DNA of 64,000 nt from positions 1,736,001 through 1,800,000 of the forward strand of contig NZ_SMSI01000001.1 of assembly GCF_004354915.1 (NCBI RefSeq), written 5' to 3'. Shown piece by piece: positions 42,482-50,174 of the stretch (position 1 is its first letter; each line of letters opens with the position of its first letter). Below the pieces are notes generated by a model that did not search any database, was not told the DNA's origin, and worked only from the letters and a program-made list of their open reading frames with translations. The stretch is from Pseudohoeflea suaedae. GTDB taxonomy: Bacteria > Pseudomonadota > Alphaproteobacteria > Rhizobiales > Rhizobiaceae. A program made the position numbers and the translations under genes.

Positions 42482-43174
42482 ATGACTCCCTTGACCAATG
42501 CCTTTGAAACGGTCGCCTCGCTTGCCGAACTCGGCGGCCCGGTGGTCGCCATCATCATGGTGATCTCCGCGATCAGCCTCGCGGTCATCCTGCTGAAGAT
42601 CTGGCAGTTCTTCCGCATGGGCGTGGGCCGCAGGGCGCGCGCCGAAAAGGCCGTCGCCCTGTTCGAGGAAGGCCGCCCCCGTGAGGCGCTGGCGCTTGCC
42701 AGGGACGGCCGTTCGGCCGCCGCCCGCGCCGTGGCGCTCGCCATCCACTACCGCACCGAGCGCCGCGCGGAGAAGGCCGAGATCGAAGAGCGCATCGCGC
42801 GCGACGTCACCGAGCGCTTCCACGAGCTGCAGTCGGGCTTCCGCTTTCTCGACGCCGTCGCGCAGATCGCACCGCTGCTCGGCCTTTTCGGCACCGTTCT
42901 GGGCATGATCGACGCCTTCCGCCAGCTCCAGACGGCCGGCAATGCGGTGGATCCGTCCATTCTCGCCGGCGGCATCTGGGTCGCGCTTCTGACGACCGCT
43001 GCCGGTCTTGCGGTCGCCATGCCGGTGTCGCTCGTGCTGACCTGGCTCGAAACCCGGATCGAAAGCGAGCGCGTGGCCGTGGAAACGCTGACCGCCGACG
43101 TGCTGGGCGCGCGTATCGCGAGCAGGCCCGAAAGCCCGGCGACCGGGGCGGGGGAGGCGGCTCTTGCGGGTTGA
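42482..43174 (+). CDS. exbB: ExbB-type proton-channel protein of the TonB complex
   Basis: A 230-residue MotA/TolQ/ExbB family protein with three membrane helices. The family motif region is PLLGLFGTVLGMIDAFRQLQ followed by a long cytoplasmic loop (RRAEKAEIEERIARDVTERF) and LLTTAAGLAVAMPVSLVLTW. It supplies the proton path energising TonB. The next gene, an exbD, starts 11 bases before its stop. Confidence 0.9.
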   Translation: MTPLTNAFETVASLAELGGPVVAIIMVISAISLAVILLKIWQFFRMGVGRRARAEKAVALFEEGRPREALALARDGRSAAARAVALAIHYRTERRAEKAEIEERIARDVTERFHELQSGFRFLDAVAQIAPLLGLFGTVLGMIDAFRQLQTAGNAVDPSILAGGIWVALLTTAAGLAVAMPVSLVLTWLETRIESERVAVETLTADVLGARIASRPESPATGAGEAALAG

Positions 43175-43550
43175 TGCACCCAGATTCGTGCGCCGCAGGC
43201 TGGGACTGACGCCACTCATCGACGTCATTTTCCTGCTGCTGCTGTTCTTCATGCTGTCCTCGACCTTCTCGCGCTTCTCGCAGGTGCCGGTGGAAGGCGG
43301 CGCGGCCGGAGGCGCGGGCGGCAAACGGCCCGACGCGATGATTTCGGTACGCGCCGGTGACGTCCGACTGAACGGCGAAGGCATCGAGACGGGCGCCATA
43401 GCCGTGCGCCTTGCCGGCCTCAGGGAGGTCGGCGCCGAGAACCTCGTCATTCTCGTCGAGCAGGGCGCCACCTCGCAGGATTTTGTTTCCGTGCTCGAGG
43501 CCGCGTCGCAATCCGGCCTCAAGGTCAGCGTTTCGAGGAGGGGCGGATGA
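43164..43550 (+). CDS. exbD: ExbD/TolR family protein (first of two)
   Basis: The 128-residue protein has a short cytoplasmic N-terminus, one membrane helix with the conserved proton-binding Asp (GLTPLIDVIFLLLLFFMLSS) and a periplasmic domain ending SQDFVSVLEAASQSGLKVS. It starts at TTG 43164, with GGGAGG about seven bases upstream, inside the exbB frame. It should form the ExbB5-ExbD2 stator with the second ExbD or alone. Confidence 0.88.
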   Translation: MRVDAPRFVRRRLGLTPLIDVIFLLLLFFMLSSTFSRFSQVPVEGGAAGGAGGKRPDAMISVRAGDVRLNGEGIETGAIAVRLAGLREVGAENLVILVEQGATSQDFVSVLEAASQSGLKVSVSRRGG

Positions 43551-43942
43551 TCCGCATTCCCACCCGCAGGCAGCCGCGCAAGCAGGAAAGCACCATCGCG
43601 CTCATCAACGTGGTCTTCCTGATGCTGATCTTTTTCCTCATCGCCGGCACGCTCGCGCCGCCGCGCGATCCCGAAGTCAGCTTCATCACCACCCTGCGTG
43701 AAGACAATGCCGCCCCGCCCGACATGCTCTTCATCGCGGCCGACGGCAGCGCCAGCTGGCGCGGTGAACCGGTCGAGATCGAATCGAACCTCGCGGCCTG
43801 GGCCGAGGAACATGCGGGCACGCCCTTCCGCGTCGCCGCCGACCGCGATCTTCCGGCCACAGAACTTGTGGATATCGTCGGCGCACTCCGTGGCGCGGGG
43901 CTCACCAATATCGTTCTCGTGACCGAGCACGCAGCAGAATGA
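43547..43942 (+). CDS. ExbD/TolR family protein (second of two)
   Basis: A 131-residue ExbD paralogue whose ATG overlaps the stop of the first. The helix is ESTIALINVVFLMLIFFLIA: the Asp used by ExbD for proton coupling appears here as Asn (LINVVF against LIDVIF). The periplasmic domain ends RGAGLTNIVLVTEHAAE. A stator with one active and one inactive ExbD-type subunit is therefore possible. Co-translation with exbD and tonB is evident. Confidence 0.85.
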   Translation: MIRIPTRRQPRKQESTIALINVVFLMLIFFLIAGTLAPPRDPEVSFITTLREDNAAPPDMLFIAADGSASWRGEPVEIESNLAAWAEEHAGTPFRVAADRDLPATELVDIVGALRGAGLTNIVLVTEHAAE

Positions 43943-44814
43943 AACTGAAAACCTCCCATGTGGCCGCGGCGATACTCCTCTCCGCAGGCATTCACCTGGC
44001 GGTCGCCGGATACTTCGCGCCCGAGGAGCCCGAGATGAAGGTCGCGGGCGGGGCCGCCGTCGACATGCTGATTCTCGGTGACGCCTTCGAGGATGCGGTG
44101 CAGGCGGGCGAACCCGCCGACGACGTGACACCGGTCGAGGAAACGGAAGCCAGCGAGGCCGAACCCGTCGAGACCGCCGAACTTGCTCCGGTCGAGCCGG
44201 TCACCGAGCCGCAGCCCGAGGAGGTGATCGAGAGCGTCGAGGCAGTGGAGCCCGTCGAGCTTGCGCCCGCCGAGCCGGTGGAAGCCGCGCCCATCGCTCC
44301 GAGCAGCGAGTTGTCGGCTTTGCCGGACATGCCGGTGCCGACGCCCGCGCCCGAGCGCCCCAAGGTCACCAGGAAGACCGAGACGAAGAAGCCCGAGCCT
44401 GTCAGGAAGGCTCAGTCGAAGCCGGCGCCGCAAAAGGCGGCCGGGGCCGGCGGCAAGCAGGCCGCCAATGCGACCAGGGCGGCGAGTGGCGAGAAGACGG
44501 CCGAAGCGCGCCGTGACCCGGGCAATGCCCAGGTTTCGAACTATCCCGGCAAGGTCGCCTCCCGCCTGCGCCGCGCGCTGCGCTATCCGACGGAAGCCCG
44601 GCGCGACCGCCTGCGCGGTACCACGATCGTCTCGTTCACGGTCTCGGCCAACGGTTCGGTAAGCGGCGTGCGCGTCGCCAGAAGTTCGGGCCACGCGGTG
44701 CTCGACGAAGCCGCCCGCGACGCGGTCCACCGGGCAGCCCGTTTCCCCGCCATTCCCGCCGCTGCGGGCCGTTCGAGCTGGACGTTCTCGGTGCCGCTGG
44801 CGTTTACCCGCTGA
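43939..44814 (+). CDS. tonB: TonB-family energy transducer
   Basis: A 291-residue TonB. It has an N-terminal anchor (HVAAAILLSAGIHLAVAGYF), a long Glu-Pro/Val-rich linker (EPVETAELAPVEPVTEPQPE and related repeats) and a Lys-rich stretch, then a C-terminal TonB domain: YPGKVASRLRRALRYPTEAR, followed by GTTIVSFTVSANGSVSGVRV. It transmits proton-motive force to outer-membrane receptors; the cognate haem receptor is not in the window. Start ATGA overlaps the second exbD-type gene. Confidence 0.92.
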   Translation: MKLKTSHVAAAILLSAGIHLAVAGYFAPEEPEMKVAGGAAVDMLILGDAFEDAVQAGEPADDVTPVEETEASEAEPVETAELAPVEPVTEPQPEEVIESVEAVEPVELAPAEPVEAAPIAPSSELSALPDMPVPTPAPERPKVTRKTETKKPEPVRKAQSKPAPQKAAGAGGKQAANATRAASGEKTAEARRDPGNAQVSNYPGKVASRLRRALRYPTEARRDRLRGTTIVSFTVSANGSVSGVRVARSSGHAVLDEAARDAVHRAARFPAIPAAAGRSSWTFSVPLAFTR

Positions 44815-44869
44815 GGGGGCGGTTGCGGTACCTCGTCCGCTAACGCCGCCAATAAATTCGCGATAGGAA

Positions 44870-45361
44870 TCACTCGGCGGAGATTATATCTCCCTGGATT
44901 TTCTCGAGTTGTTGAAGCGACAATCCCGCCTTGCCCTCAATCTCCTCGCTGGCAGCCTTGAGATTTTCCCACATTGTCCGTGAGAACGTGCCGGATGCTG
45001 GCGCAGGGGGAGCAATAGAAGGTGACACTTTGCTGACAGACAGCTGCAACTCGTTGAGTTGGTCCGAATTTCTCTCTAGCGCAGTGGCAAGCGTCGCAAT
45101 TTGCTGTGCCAGCGATTTTTGTTGCTCGGTGACGGACTTAAGCTCTTGGCTTAGATCGAGCGTCGTCTGTTTGGCCGTGTATTTAAATTTTCCGTCGGAC
45201 CATTCGAAATCTTTGACGTGAGGGAGTGCTATCAATGCGGCACCAAGCGCGAATATAAGCGCGTGGCCGGTCGTTATTGCGAGGTTGCGCATCACGAAAA
45301 AGAATCCGACTGCGAAGAAAACGCCGCCAATCAATGAGAATACCCAAGCAGAAATTTCCAT
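44870..45361 (-). CDS. membrane protein with coiled coil, unknown function
   Basis: The 163-residue product has two predicted N-terminal membrane helices (VFSLIGGVFFAVGFFFVM and HALIFALGAALIALPHV) and a cytoplasmic or periplasmic tail with a coiled-coil heptad region (TLDLSQELKSVTEQQKSLAQ, then IATLATALERNSDQLNELQL). The C-terminal part (GLSLQQLEKIQGDI) is helical. No family is recognised. The gene appears more AT-rich than its neighbours and is isolated between tonB and the tRNA genes, so it may have been acquired. A TGTGAGC/GCTCACA hairpin lies just upstream at 45382-45400. Confidence 0.65.
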   Translation of the reverse strand: MEISAWVFSLIGGVFFAVGFFFVMRNLAITTGHALIFALGAALIALPHVKDFEWSDGKFKYTAKQTTLDLSQELKSVTEQQKSLAQQIATLATALERNSDQLNELQLSVSKVSPSIAPPAPASGTFSRTMWENLKAASEEIEGKAGLSLQQLEKIQGDIISAE

Positions 45362-45707
45362 TCATGATCTCCGTCTAGCCTGCTCACAAATCGTGTGAGC
45401 GCATAAGCCGGTAAAATCTATCCTGAGTTGTGTAGTTTTGGCGATTGCAAATTTGTGGGGAAGCGCAGCCGGGGCATCATGGGGCGTCTACGGAGATGCG
45501 TTACCCGTCGAAGGCCGTTCACGGCCGGAATACCAGCCCCCAAGCCGGTTGTCGCCGATCGAGCCGACCCGTGCCGAAAGGAGGCGAGGAGGCCCCGCCC
45601 GTTTGTTCGGCGCGAGCCGCTGACCTCTTCGTGATGTCGCATGGGAAAACGCCCATGCCGGACGCGCAAGAAGAAGGAACCGGGAGGAGGAAATGCCGGA
45701 GCAGGAA
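45362..45707. other. intergenic region without supported gene
   Basis: It contains an inverted repeat GCTCACA (45382-45388) / TGTGAGC (45394-45400), five-base loop, 21 bases upstream of the minus-strand coiled-coil gene; it could be an operator or hairpin. Several small overlapping frames show no ribosome site or family resemblance. I see nothing else. Confidence 0.4.
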
Positions 45708-45783
45708 TGGTGGGCGATGAGAGACTCGAACTCCCGACATCCTCGGTGTAAACGAGGCGCTCTACCAGCTGAGCTAATCGCCC
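45708..45783 (-). tRNA. tRNA-Val (anticodon TAC)
   Basis: Read on the minus strand, it begins GGGCGATTAGCTCAGCTGG and ends with encoded CCA. The seven-base acceptor stem GGGCGAT/ATCGCCC, the CCTCG-TTTACAC-CGAGG anticodon arm (anticodon TAC) and the GGGAGTTCGAGTCTCTC-like T arm are all present over 76 bases. Confidence 0.95.
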
Positions 45784-46223
45784 GCTCCAGCGGTGTCGTC
45801 TTTAGTGGGTTCGCTTCGTGCTTGCAAGCAGCTTTACCGATTTCCTCCATCAGATTTTGCATGCGCCTGCAAGAAGGGCGGAGCGGGGCGTCTGCCTGTG
45901 CGCCAATCACGAAGGCGCTCGCGGATGAATTGCGTGCGACCGTGCGGCGATGATTCCGGAATCGGTGCCGATCGAGCCTCCGGTCTCCTGAAATTTGCGT
46001 GCGGGATCGGATCAGACGGTGGATGTGGATGGCCGGACGAACGCCTGGCGAAGAAAAATTCCCGACCCTGTGCAAGGCGAAAAGCCGCGTCTTCCGGGAT
46101 CGCGGGCGGGGCTGTCTGAAGAATGTTGCAAAAGGGATCAAATCCTCGCTTGACACCCCGCAATGAACCCCTTAATCAGCCGCTCACACCGGAACGGCGA
46201 CACGCTGTTTCGTTTGAAAATGC
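45784..46223. other. intergenic region between two tRNA genes
   Basis: Apart from the tRNA-Asp promoter at 46150-46178 and whatever drives tRNA-Val leftward, no gene, RNA or clear repeat is supported in this 440-base stretch. Overlapping short frames lack family resemblance. Confidence 0.4.
46150..46178 (+). promoter_or_regulatory. promoter of tRNA-Asp
   Basis: A perfect TTGACA -35 (46150-46155), 17-base spacer and TAATCA -10 (46173-46178) place transcription start about 40 bases upstream of the mature tRNA end. Confidence 0.7.
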
Positions 46224-46300
46224 GCGGGTGTAGCTCAGTTGGTTAGAGTGCCGGCCTGTCACGCCGGAGGTCGCGGGTTCGAGCCCCGTCACTCGCGCCA
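46224..46300 (+). tRNA. tRNA-Asp (anticodon GTC)
   Basis: A 77-base cloverleaf: acceptor GCGGGTG pairs CACTCGC, D arm GTAGCTCAGTTGGTTAGAG, anticodon arm CCGGC-CTGTCAC-GCCGG (anticodon GTC), T arm GCGGGTTCGAGCCCCGT, and encoded GCCA 3' end. Discriminator G is typical for aspartate. Confidence 0.96.
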
Positions 46301-46684
46301 TTTTCAACTTTCCTCCTTACATGGTCGATGAAGATGGCACGCCCGCCGCGGCTCTCGCGGATCGGGTTTCCGTGCCGTTTCAACTGTTTCCTCAGCCGGC
46401 GCGCTGCCACGGTACCCCGAATATCCTGCAGGGCCCCGAATATCCTGCAGTGTGAATGGGCGGGCAGGGCGCGGCGATTTTTCTCGTTCCGCGCTATCGC
46501 CAAGCGACAGGTGTCGAACTATTCTTGCGCCGACCGGTTCTTCAGGTCAAAAACAAGGCATGCTCTTGCGCAGACAGATCGCCTGCGCTAACCACGCCGC
46601 AATGCAGCAAGAAACCGTGCTCTCATCGGCCTGTCGGGCAGCCGCCTCGCAGGATGTGTGAGCCGGAAGACGGAAACGGACGCC
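46301..46684 (+). promoter_or_regulatory. upstream region of the nuo operon
   Basis: The 384 bases between tRNA-Asp and nuoA should contain the complex I promoter. A weak candidate is TTGCGC (46566-46571) with a 17-base spacer to TAACCA (46589-46594). A perfect 17-base tandem repeat at 46415-46450 lies about 120 bases upstream of it. No gene is supported. Confidence 0.35.
46415..46450. repeat. 17-base perfect tandem direct repeat upstream of nuoA
   Basis: CCCCGAATATCCTGCAG occurs at 46415-46431 and again at 46434-46450, separated by GG, giving a 19-base period. Each copy ends in the palindrome CTGCAG. It may be a regulator binding array or a slippage duplication. Confidence 0.85.
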
Positions 46685-47050
46685 ATGACAGAACTTCTTG
46701 GCAACTACGTGCCGATAGCGATCTTTATCGGCATCGCGCTGGTCATCGGGCTCGCGCTTTTGATCGCGCCTTTCGCGGTTGCCTACAAAGCCCCCGATTC
46801 GGAAAAGCTTTCGGCCTATGAATGCGGTTTCAACGCCTTCGATGATGCGCGCATGAAATTCGACATCCGCTTCTATCTGGTGTCGATCCTCTTCATCATC
46901 TTCGATCTCGAAGTGGCCTTCCTGTTCCCCTGGGCGGTGTCGTTCAGCGATGTGGGCTGGATCGGTTTCTGGTCGATGATGGCGTTTCTCGGCGTGCTGA
47001 CGATCGGCTTTATCTACGAATGGAAGAAGGGAGCGCTCGAATGGGAATGA
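46685..47050 (+). CDS. nuoA: NADH-quinone oxidoreductase subunit A
   Basis: A 121-residue membrane subunit of complex I with three helices: [20 protein letters not shown], then [20 protein letters not shown] and [20 protein letters not shown]. The conserved loop [20 protein letters not shown] includes the family Cys and Glu/Asp residues near the quinone site. ATG 46685 is chosen over an upstream GTG because the family starts here. It is the first gene of nuoA-N and overlaps nuoB by ten bases. Confidence 0.96.
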   Translation: MTELLGNYVPIAIFIGIALVIGLALLIAPFAVAYKAPDSEKLSAYECGFNAFDDARMKFDIRFYLVSILFIIFDLEVAFLFPWAVSFSDVGWIGFWSMMAFLGVLTIGFIYEWKKGALEWE

Positions 47051-47616
47051 CGGACACTCCGCTCGTGGCGCCCAAGCCCAAGGGCATCATCGACCCCAAT
47101 ACCGGCAAGCCGGTCGGCGAGAACGACGCGTTCTTCGGCGAAATCAACAACGAGCTCGCCGACAAGGGCTTTCTGGTCACCTCGACCGACGAGCTGATCA
47201 ACTGGGCCCGCACCGGCTCGCTGATGTGGATGACCTTCGGCCTGGCCTGCTGTGCCGTCGAGATGATGCAGATGTCGATGCCGCGTTACGACGGCGAGCG
47301 CTTCGGCTTTGCGCCCCGCGCCTCACCGCGCCAGTCCGACGTCATGATCGTCGCCGGCACGCTGACCAACAAGATGGCGCCGGCCCTGCGCAAGGTCTAC
47401 GACCAGATGCCCGAGCCGCGCTACGTCATCTCGATGGGCTCCTGTGCGAACGGCGGCGGCTACTATCACTATTCCTATTCGGTGGTGCGCGGCTGTGACC
47501 GCGTCGTTCCGGTCGACATCTACGTTCCGGGCTGCCCGCCGACCGCCGAGGCGCTGCTTTACGGCGTGCTTCTTCTGCAGAAGAAGATCCGCCGCACCGG
47601 CACAATCGAGCGGTAA
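47041..47616 (+). CDS. nuoB: NADH-quinone oxidoreductase subunit B
   Basis: A 191-residue peripheral subunit carrying the terminal iron-sulfur cluster N2 that reduces quinone. Ligands are in [12 protein letters not shown] (the tandem cysteines), [10 protein letters not shown] and [12 protein letters not shown]. Start ATG 47041 has AAGGGAG seven bases upstream; ATG 47047 is an in-frame alternative. The N-terminal 40 residues ([20 protein letters not shown]) are a typical alphaproteobacterial extension. Confidence 0.97.
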   Translation: MGMTDTPLVAPKPKGIIDPNTGKPVGENDAFFGEINNELADKGFLVTSTDELINWARTGSLMWMTFGLACCAVEMMQMSMPRYDGERFGFAPRASPRQSDVMIVAGTLTNKMAPALRKVYDQMPEPRYVISMGSCANGGGYYHYSYSVVRGCDRVVPVDIYVPGCPPTAEALLYGVLLLQKKIRRTGTIER

Positions 47617-47626
47617 GGAGAGGCAC

Positions 47627-48229
47627 ATGAACCAGGCGCTGTCCGATCTCGCCGACTATATCTCGGAAACCAGGGGTGACCTCGTCGAGGGCACCGCGAT
47701 TGCCTATGACGAGCTGACCGTTCACGTCGCTCCCTCGAGGCTCCTTGAGCTTCTCACCTTCCTGCGTGACGACGCGCAGTGCCAGTTCGTCTCCTATATC
47801 GACGGCTGCGGTGTGGACTGGCCGGGGCGCGCTTCGCGTTTCGACGTGGTGCATCATCTTCTCTCGCCGCGCCAGAACCAGCGCATCCGCGTCAAGTCGG
47901 CTGTCGCCGAAGGGGAGACCATCCCCTCGGCCTGCCCGGTCTTCCCGGGCGCCGACTGGTTCGAGCGCGAAGCCTACGACATGTACGGCATCCTGTTCTC
48001 CGGCCACCCCGATCTGCGCCGCATCCTCACCGATTACGGTTTCGAGGGGCATCCGATGCGCAAGGACTTCCCGACCACCGGTTATGTGGAAGTGCGTTAC
48101 GACGACGAAGCCAAGCGCGTGGTCTACGAACCGGTCGAGCTGCGGCAGGAATTCCGCAATTTCGAGTTCCTTTCTCCCTGGGAAGGAACGGACTATGTGC
48201 TGCCGGGGGACGAGAAGAAGAGTGTTTGA
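47627..48229 (+). CDS. nuoC: NADH-quinone oxidoreductase subunit C
   Basis: A 200-residue 30-kDa subunit homologue. The family signature is [20 protein letters not shown] and continues [19 protein letters not shown]. It docks against NuoD and NuoB in the connecting module. Here it is a separate gene, as in other alphaproteobacteria, not fused to NuoD. ATG 47627 follows AAGGAGAGG. The stop is immediately followed by the inverted-repeat element that separates it from nuoD. Confidence 0.96.
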   Translation: MNQALSDLADYISETRGDLVEGTAIAYDELTVHVAPSRLLELLTFLRDDAQCQFVSYIDGCGVDWPGRASRFDVVHHLLSPRQNQRIRVKSAVAEGETIPSACPVFPGADWFEREAYDMYGILFSGHPDLRRILTDYGFEGHPMRKDFPTTGYVEVRYDDEAKRVVYEPVELRQEFRNFEFLSPWEGTDYVLPGDEKKSV

Positions 48230-48690
48230 GCGAATAGGCAACAGCGAGTAGGGAGTAGCGGACAGGGAGCCGAATTGGAGATCAAATCCTATCAGGATCT
48301 GAAAGTCTGGCAGGCCGCGATGGATCTGCGGTCGAGTGTTACAGGGTGACAGCCGGCTTTCCCGAAACTGAGCGATATGGATTGGTCAACCAGGTGAGGC
48401 GGGCGGCAGGATCGATCGCCGCCAATATCGCGGAAGGCCGCGGCCGGGAAAGTACAGGGGCGTTCATCCAGTTCTGCCGGATAGCGCAAGGGTCGCTGAA
48501 AGAGCTTGAAACCCACCTGTTGCTGTCTGGCCGACTTGGTTATCTCGCGACCGAAGACGCTAAGGAACTGCTCGGCAAGACGAGCGAAATTGGGAAGATG
48601 ATGAGATCAATGATACGAAGCTTGCAGGGGCGCGCTCAATGACAGACCGAACCTGTCCTGTTCGCTATTCGCTACTCGCAATTCGCTTCA
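48230..48690 (+). mobile_element. IVS-like element: four-helix-bundle gene framed by imperfect inverted repeats inside nuo operon
   Basis: The nuoC-nuoD junction is normally short but here holds about 460 extra bases. A left arm (48230-48268) and right arm (48652-48690) are imperfect inverted repeats built from GCGA(A/G)TAG-type units: reading the right arm as its complement, both arms share, in order, AGCGAAT at the outer edge, GCGAGTAG, a TAGCG-type unit and ACAGG at the inner edge. They frame a 23S rRNA intervening-sequence-type protein gene. In an RNA the arms would pair and present the gene in a long loop, like the rRNA IVS. Mobility is inferred; target-site duplication was not identified. 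Confidence 0.55.
48275..48642 (+). pseudogene. frameshifted four-helix-bundle protein (23S rRNA IVS-encoded type)
   Basis: TTG 48275, with AGGGAG five bases upstream, begins the family N-terminus MEIKSYQDLKVWQAAMDL, then shifts frame and stops at 48347-48349. The remainder continues in the +2 frame as VECYRVTAGFPETERYGLVN, then RRAAGSIAANIAEGRGREST, GSLKELETHLLLSGRLGYL, ending at 48642. One missing base near 48329 (CTGCGGTC where CTGGCGGTC would restore AVECYR) explains it. Intact length would be about 122 residues, normal for the family. Function of these proteins is unknown; relatives include the Avd accessory of diversity-generating retroelements. A sequencing error is the alternative. Confidence 0.85.
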
Positions 48691-48708
48691 CAGCGCGGAG
48701 CGCTTCCA

Positions 48709-49899
48709 ATGACTGAACACAACGTCCGCAATTTCAACATCAACTTCGGCCCGCAGCACCCGGCGGCGCACGGCGTGCTGCGTCTGGTGCTGGAGCTCGA
48801 CGGCGAGATCGTCGAACGCGTCGATCCGCATATCGGCCTGCTGCACCGCGGCACCGAGAAGCTGATCGAGACCAAGACCTATCTGCAGGCCGTGCCCTAT
48901 TTCGACCGCCTCGACTACGTGGCGCCGATGAACCAGGAACATGCCTTCGCCCTGGCCGTCGAGAAGCTGACCGGCACCGTGGTGCCCAAGCGCGGCCAGC
49001 TGATCCGCGTTCTCTATTCCGAGATCGGCCGCATTCTCTCGCACCTTCTGAACGTCACCACCCAGGCGATGGACGTCGGCGCTCTCACCCCGCCGCTGTG
49101 GGGCTTCGAGGAGCGCGAGAAGCTGATGGTGTTCTACGAGCGCGCATCGGGCGCGCGCATGCACTCGGCCTATGTCCGTCCGGGCGGTGTCCACCAGGAC
49201 CTGCCGGAACAGCTCGTCGCCGATATCGGCGCGTGGTGCGATCCGTTCCTGAAGGTGTGCGACGACATCGAAGGCCTTCTTACCGGCAACCGCATCTTCA
49301 AGCAGCGTAACGTCGACATCGGCGTCGTCACGCTGGAGGATGCGTTCGCCTGGGGCTTCTCGGGCGTGATGGTGCGCGGTTCGGGCGCTGCCTGGGACCT
49401 GCGCCGTTCGCAGCCCTATGAATGCTATTCGGAAATGGATTTCGAAATCCCGGTGGGCCTCAACGGCGACTGCTATGACCGTTACCTGATCCGCATGCAG
49501 GAAATGCGCGAGTCGGTGAAGATCATGAAGCAGTGCGTCGAGCAGCTCATGGGCAAGGAAAAGGTCGGCCCGGTATCGGCCACCGACGGCAAGATCGTCC
49601 CGCCCAAGCGCGGCGAGATGAAAAAGTCCATGGAAGGCCTGATCCACCACTTCAAGCTCTACACCGAAGGCTATCACGTGCCCGAGGGCGAAGTGTACGC
49701 CGCGGTCGAAGCGCCGAAGGGCGAATTCGGCGTCTATCTCGTTTCCGACGGCACCAACAAGCCGTACCGCTGCAAGATCCGCGCCCCGGGCTATGCCCAC
49801 CTCCAGGCAATGGACTTCATCTGCCGCGGCCACCAGCTCGCCGACGTCTCGGCGGTGCTCGGCTCGCTCGACATCGTTTTCGGGGAGGTCGACCGGTGA
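48709..49899 (+). CDS. nuoD: NADH-quinone oxidoreductase subunit D
   Basis: A 396-residue 49-kDa subunit homologue forming the quinone-binding cavity with NuoB. Signatures are [20 protein letters not shown] at residues 8-27 and the C-terminal [20 protein letters not shown]. The His and Tyr implicated in quinone binding are in the first motif and at [10 protein letters not shown]. The stop overlaps the start of the next small gene (GTGA). Confidence 0.97.
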   Translation: MTEHNVRNFNINFGPQHPAAHGVLRLVLELDGEIVERVDPHIGLLHRGTEKLIETKTYLQAVPYFDRLDYVAPMNQEHAFALAVEKLTGTVVPKRGQLIRVLYSEIGRILSHLLNVTTQAMDVGALTPPLWGFEEREKLMVFYERASGARMHSAYVRPGGVHQDLPEQLVADIGAWCDPFLKVCDDIEGLLTGNRIFKQRNVDIGVVTLEDAFAWGFSGVMVRGSGAAWDLRRSQPYECYSEMDFEIPVGLNGDCYDRYLIRMQEMRESVKIMKQCVEQLMGKEKVGPVSATDGKIVPPKRGEMKKSMEGLIHHFKLYTEGYHVPEGEVYAAVEAPKGEFGVYLVSDGTNKPYRCKIRAPGYAHLQAMDFICRGHQLADVSAVLGSLDIVFGEVDR

Positions 49900-50150
49900 G
49901 AATGACTGTTCTGGCCATGGCCGTGCTCGCGCTGTCGACCGGGGCCGTCTACGCTCAGGCGAGCGGCGGAGCATCCTTCGGCGACAGCACATCCGGCCAG
50001 ACGCTGGGAAAGCTCGTCGCGGACGGATATGAGATCAAGGCGGCCGTTCCGAACGGCGCCAAATACGTCGTGTTCTTGCAGAAAGAAAATAAGGCCTATG
50101 CCTGCGAATTCGTCACGCTGAGTTCATCGCGGTGCGGCGAAATCCGATAG
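49896..50150 (+). CDS. small exported protein inside the nuo operon
   Basis: An 84-residue protein with a signal peptide ([20 protein letters not shown]) and a 64-residue mature region ([20 protein letters not shown] and [20 protein letters not shown]) with two cysteines (YACEF, SSRCGE). GTG 49896 overlaps the nuoD stop and follows GGGGAGG; ATG 49902 is an alternative. It is placed between nuoD and nuoE, so it would be made with complex I. No family recognised; a periplasmic role in assembly or in quality control is speculative. Confidence 0.7.
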   Translation: MRMTVLAMAVLALSTGAVYAQASGGASFGDSTSGQTLGKLVADGYEIKAAVPNGAKYVVFLQKENKAYACEFVTLSSSRCGEIR

Positions 50151-50174
50151 GTCTGAAAGCAGAAGAGATTTAAG

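Noticed and set aside
48230-48690. Diversity-generating retroelement, suggested by the Avd-like gene
   Set aside because: No reverse transcriptase and no template/variable repeat pair with adenine-biased change is present.
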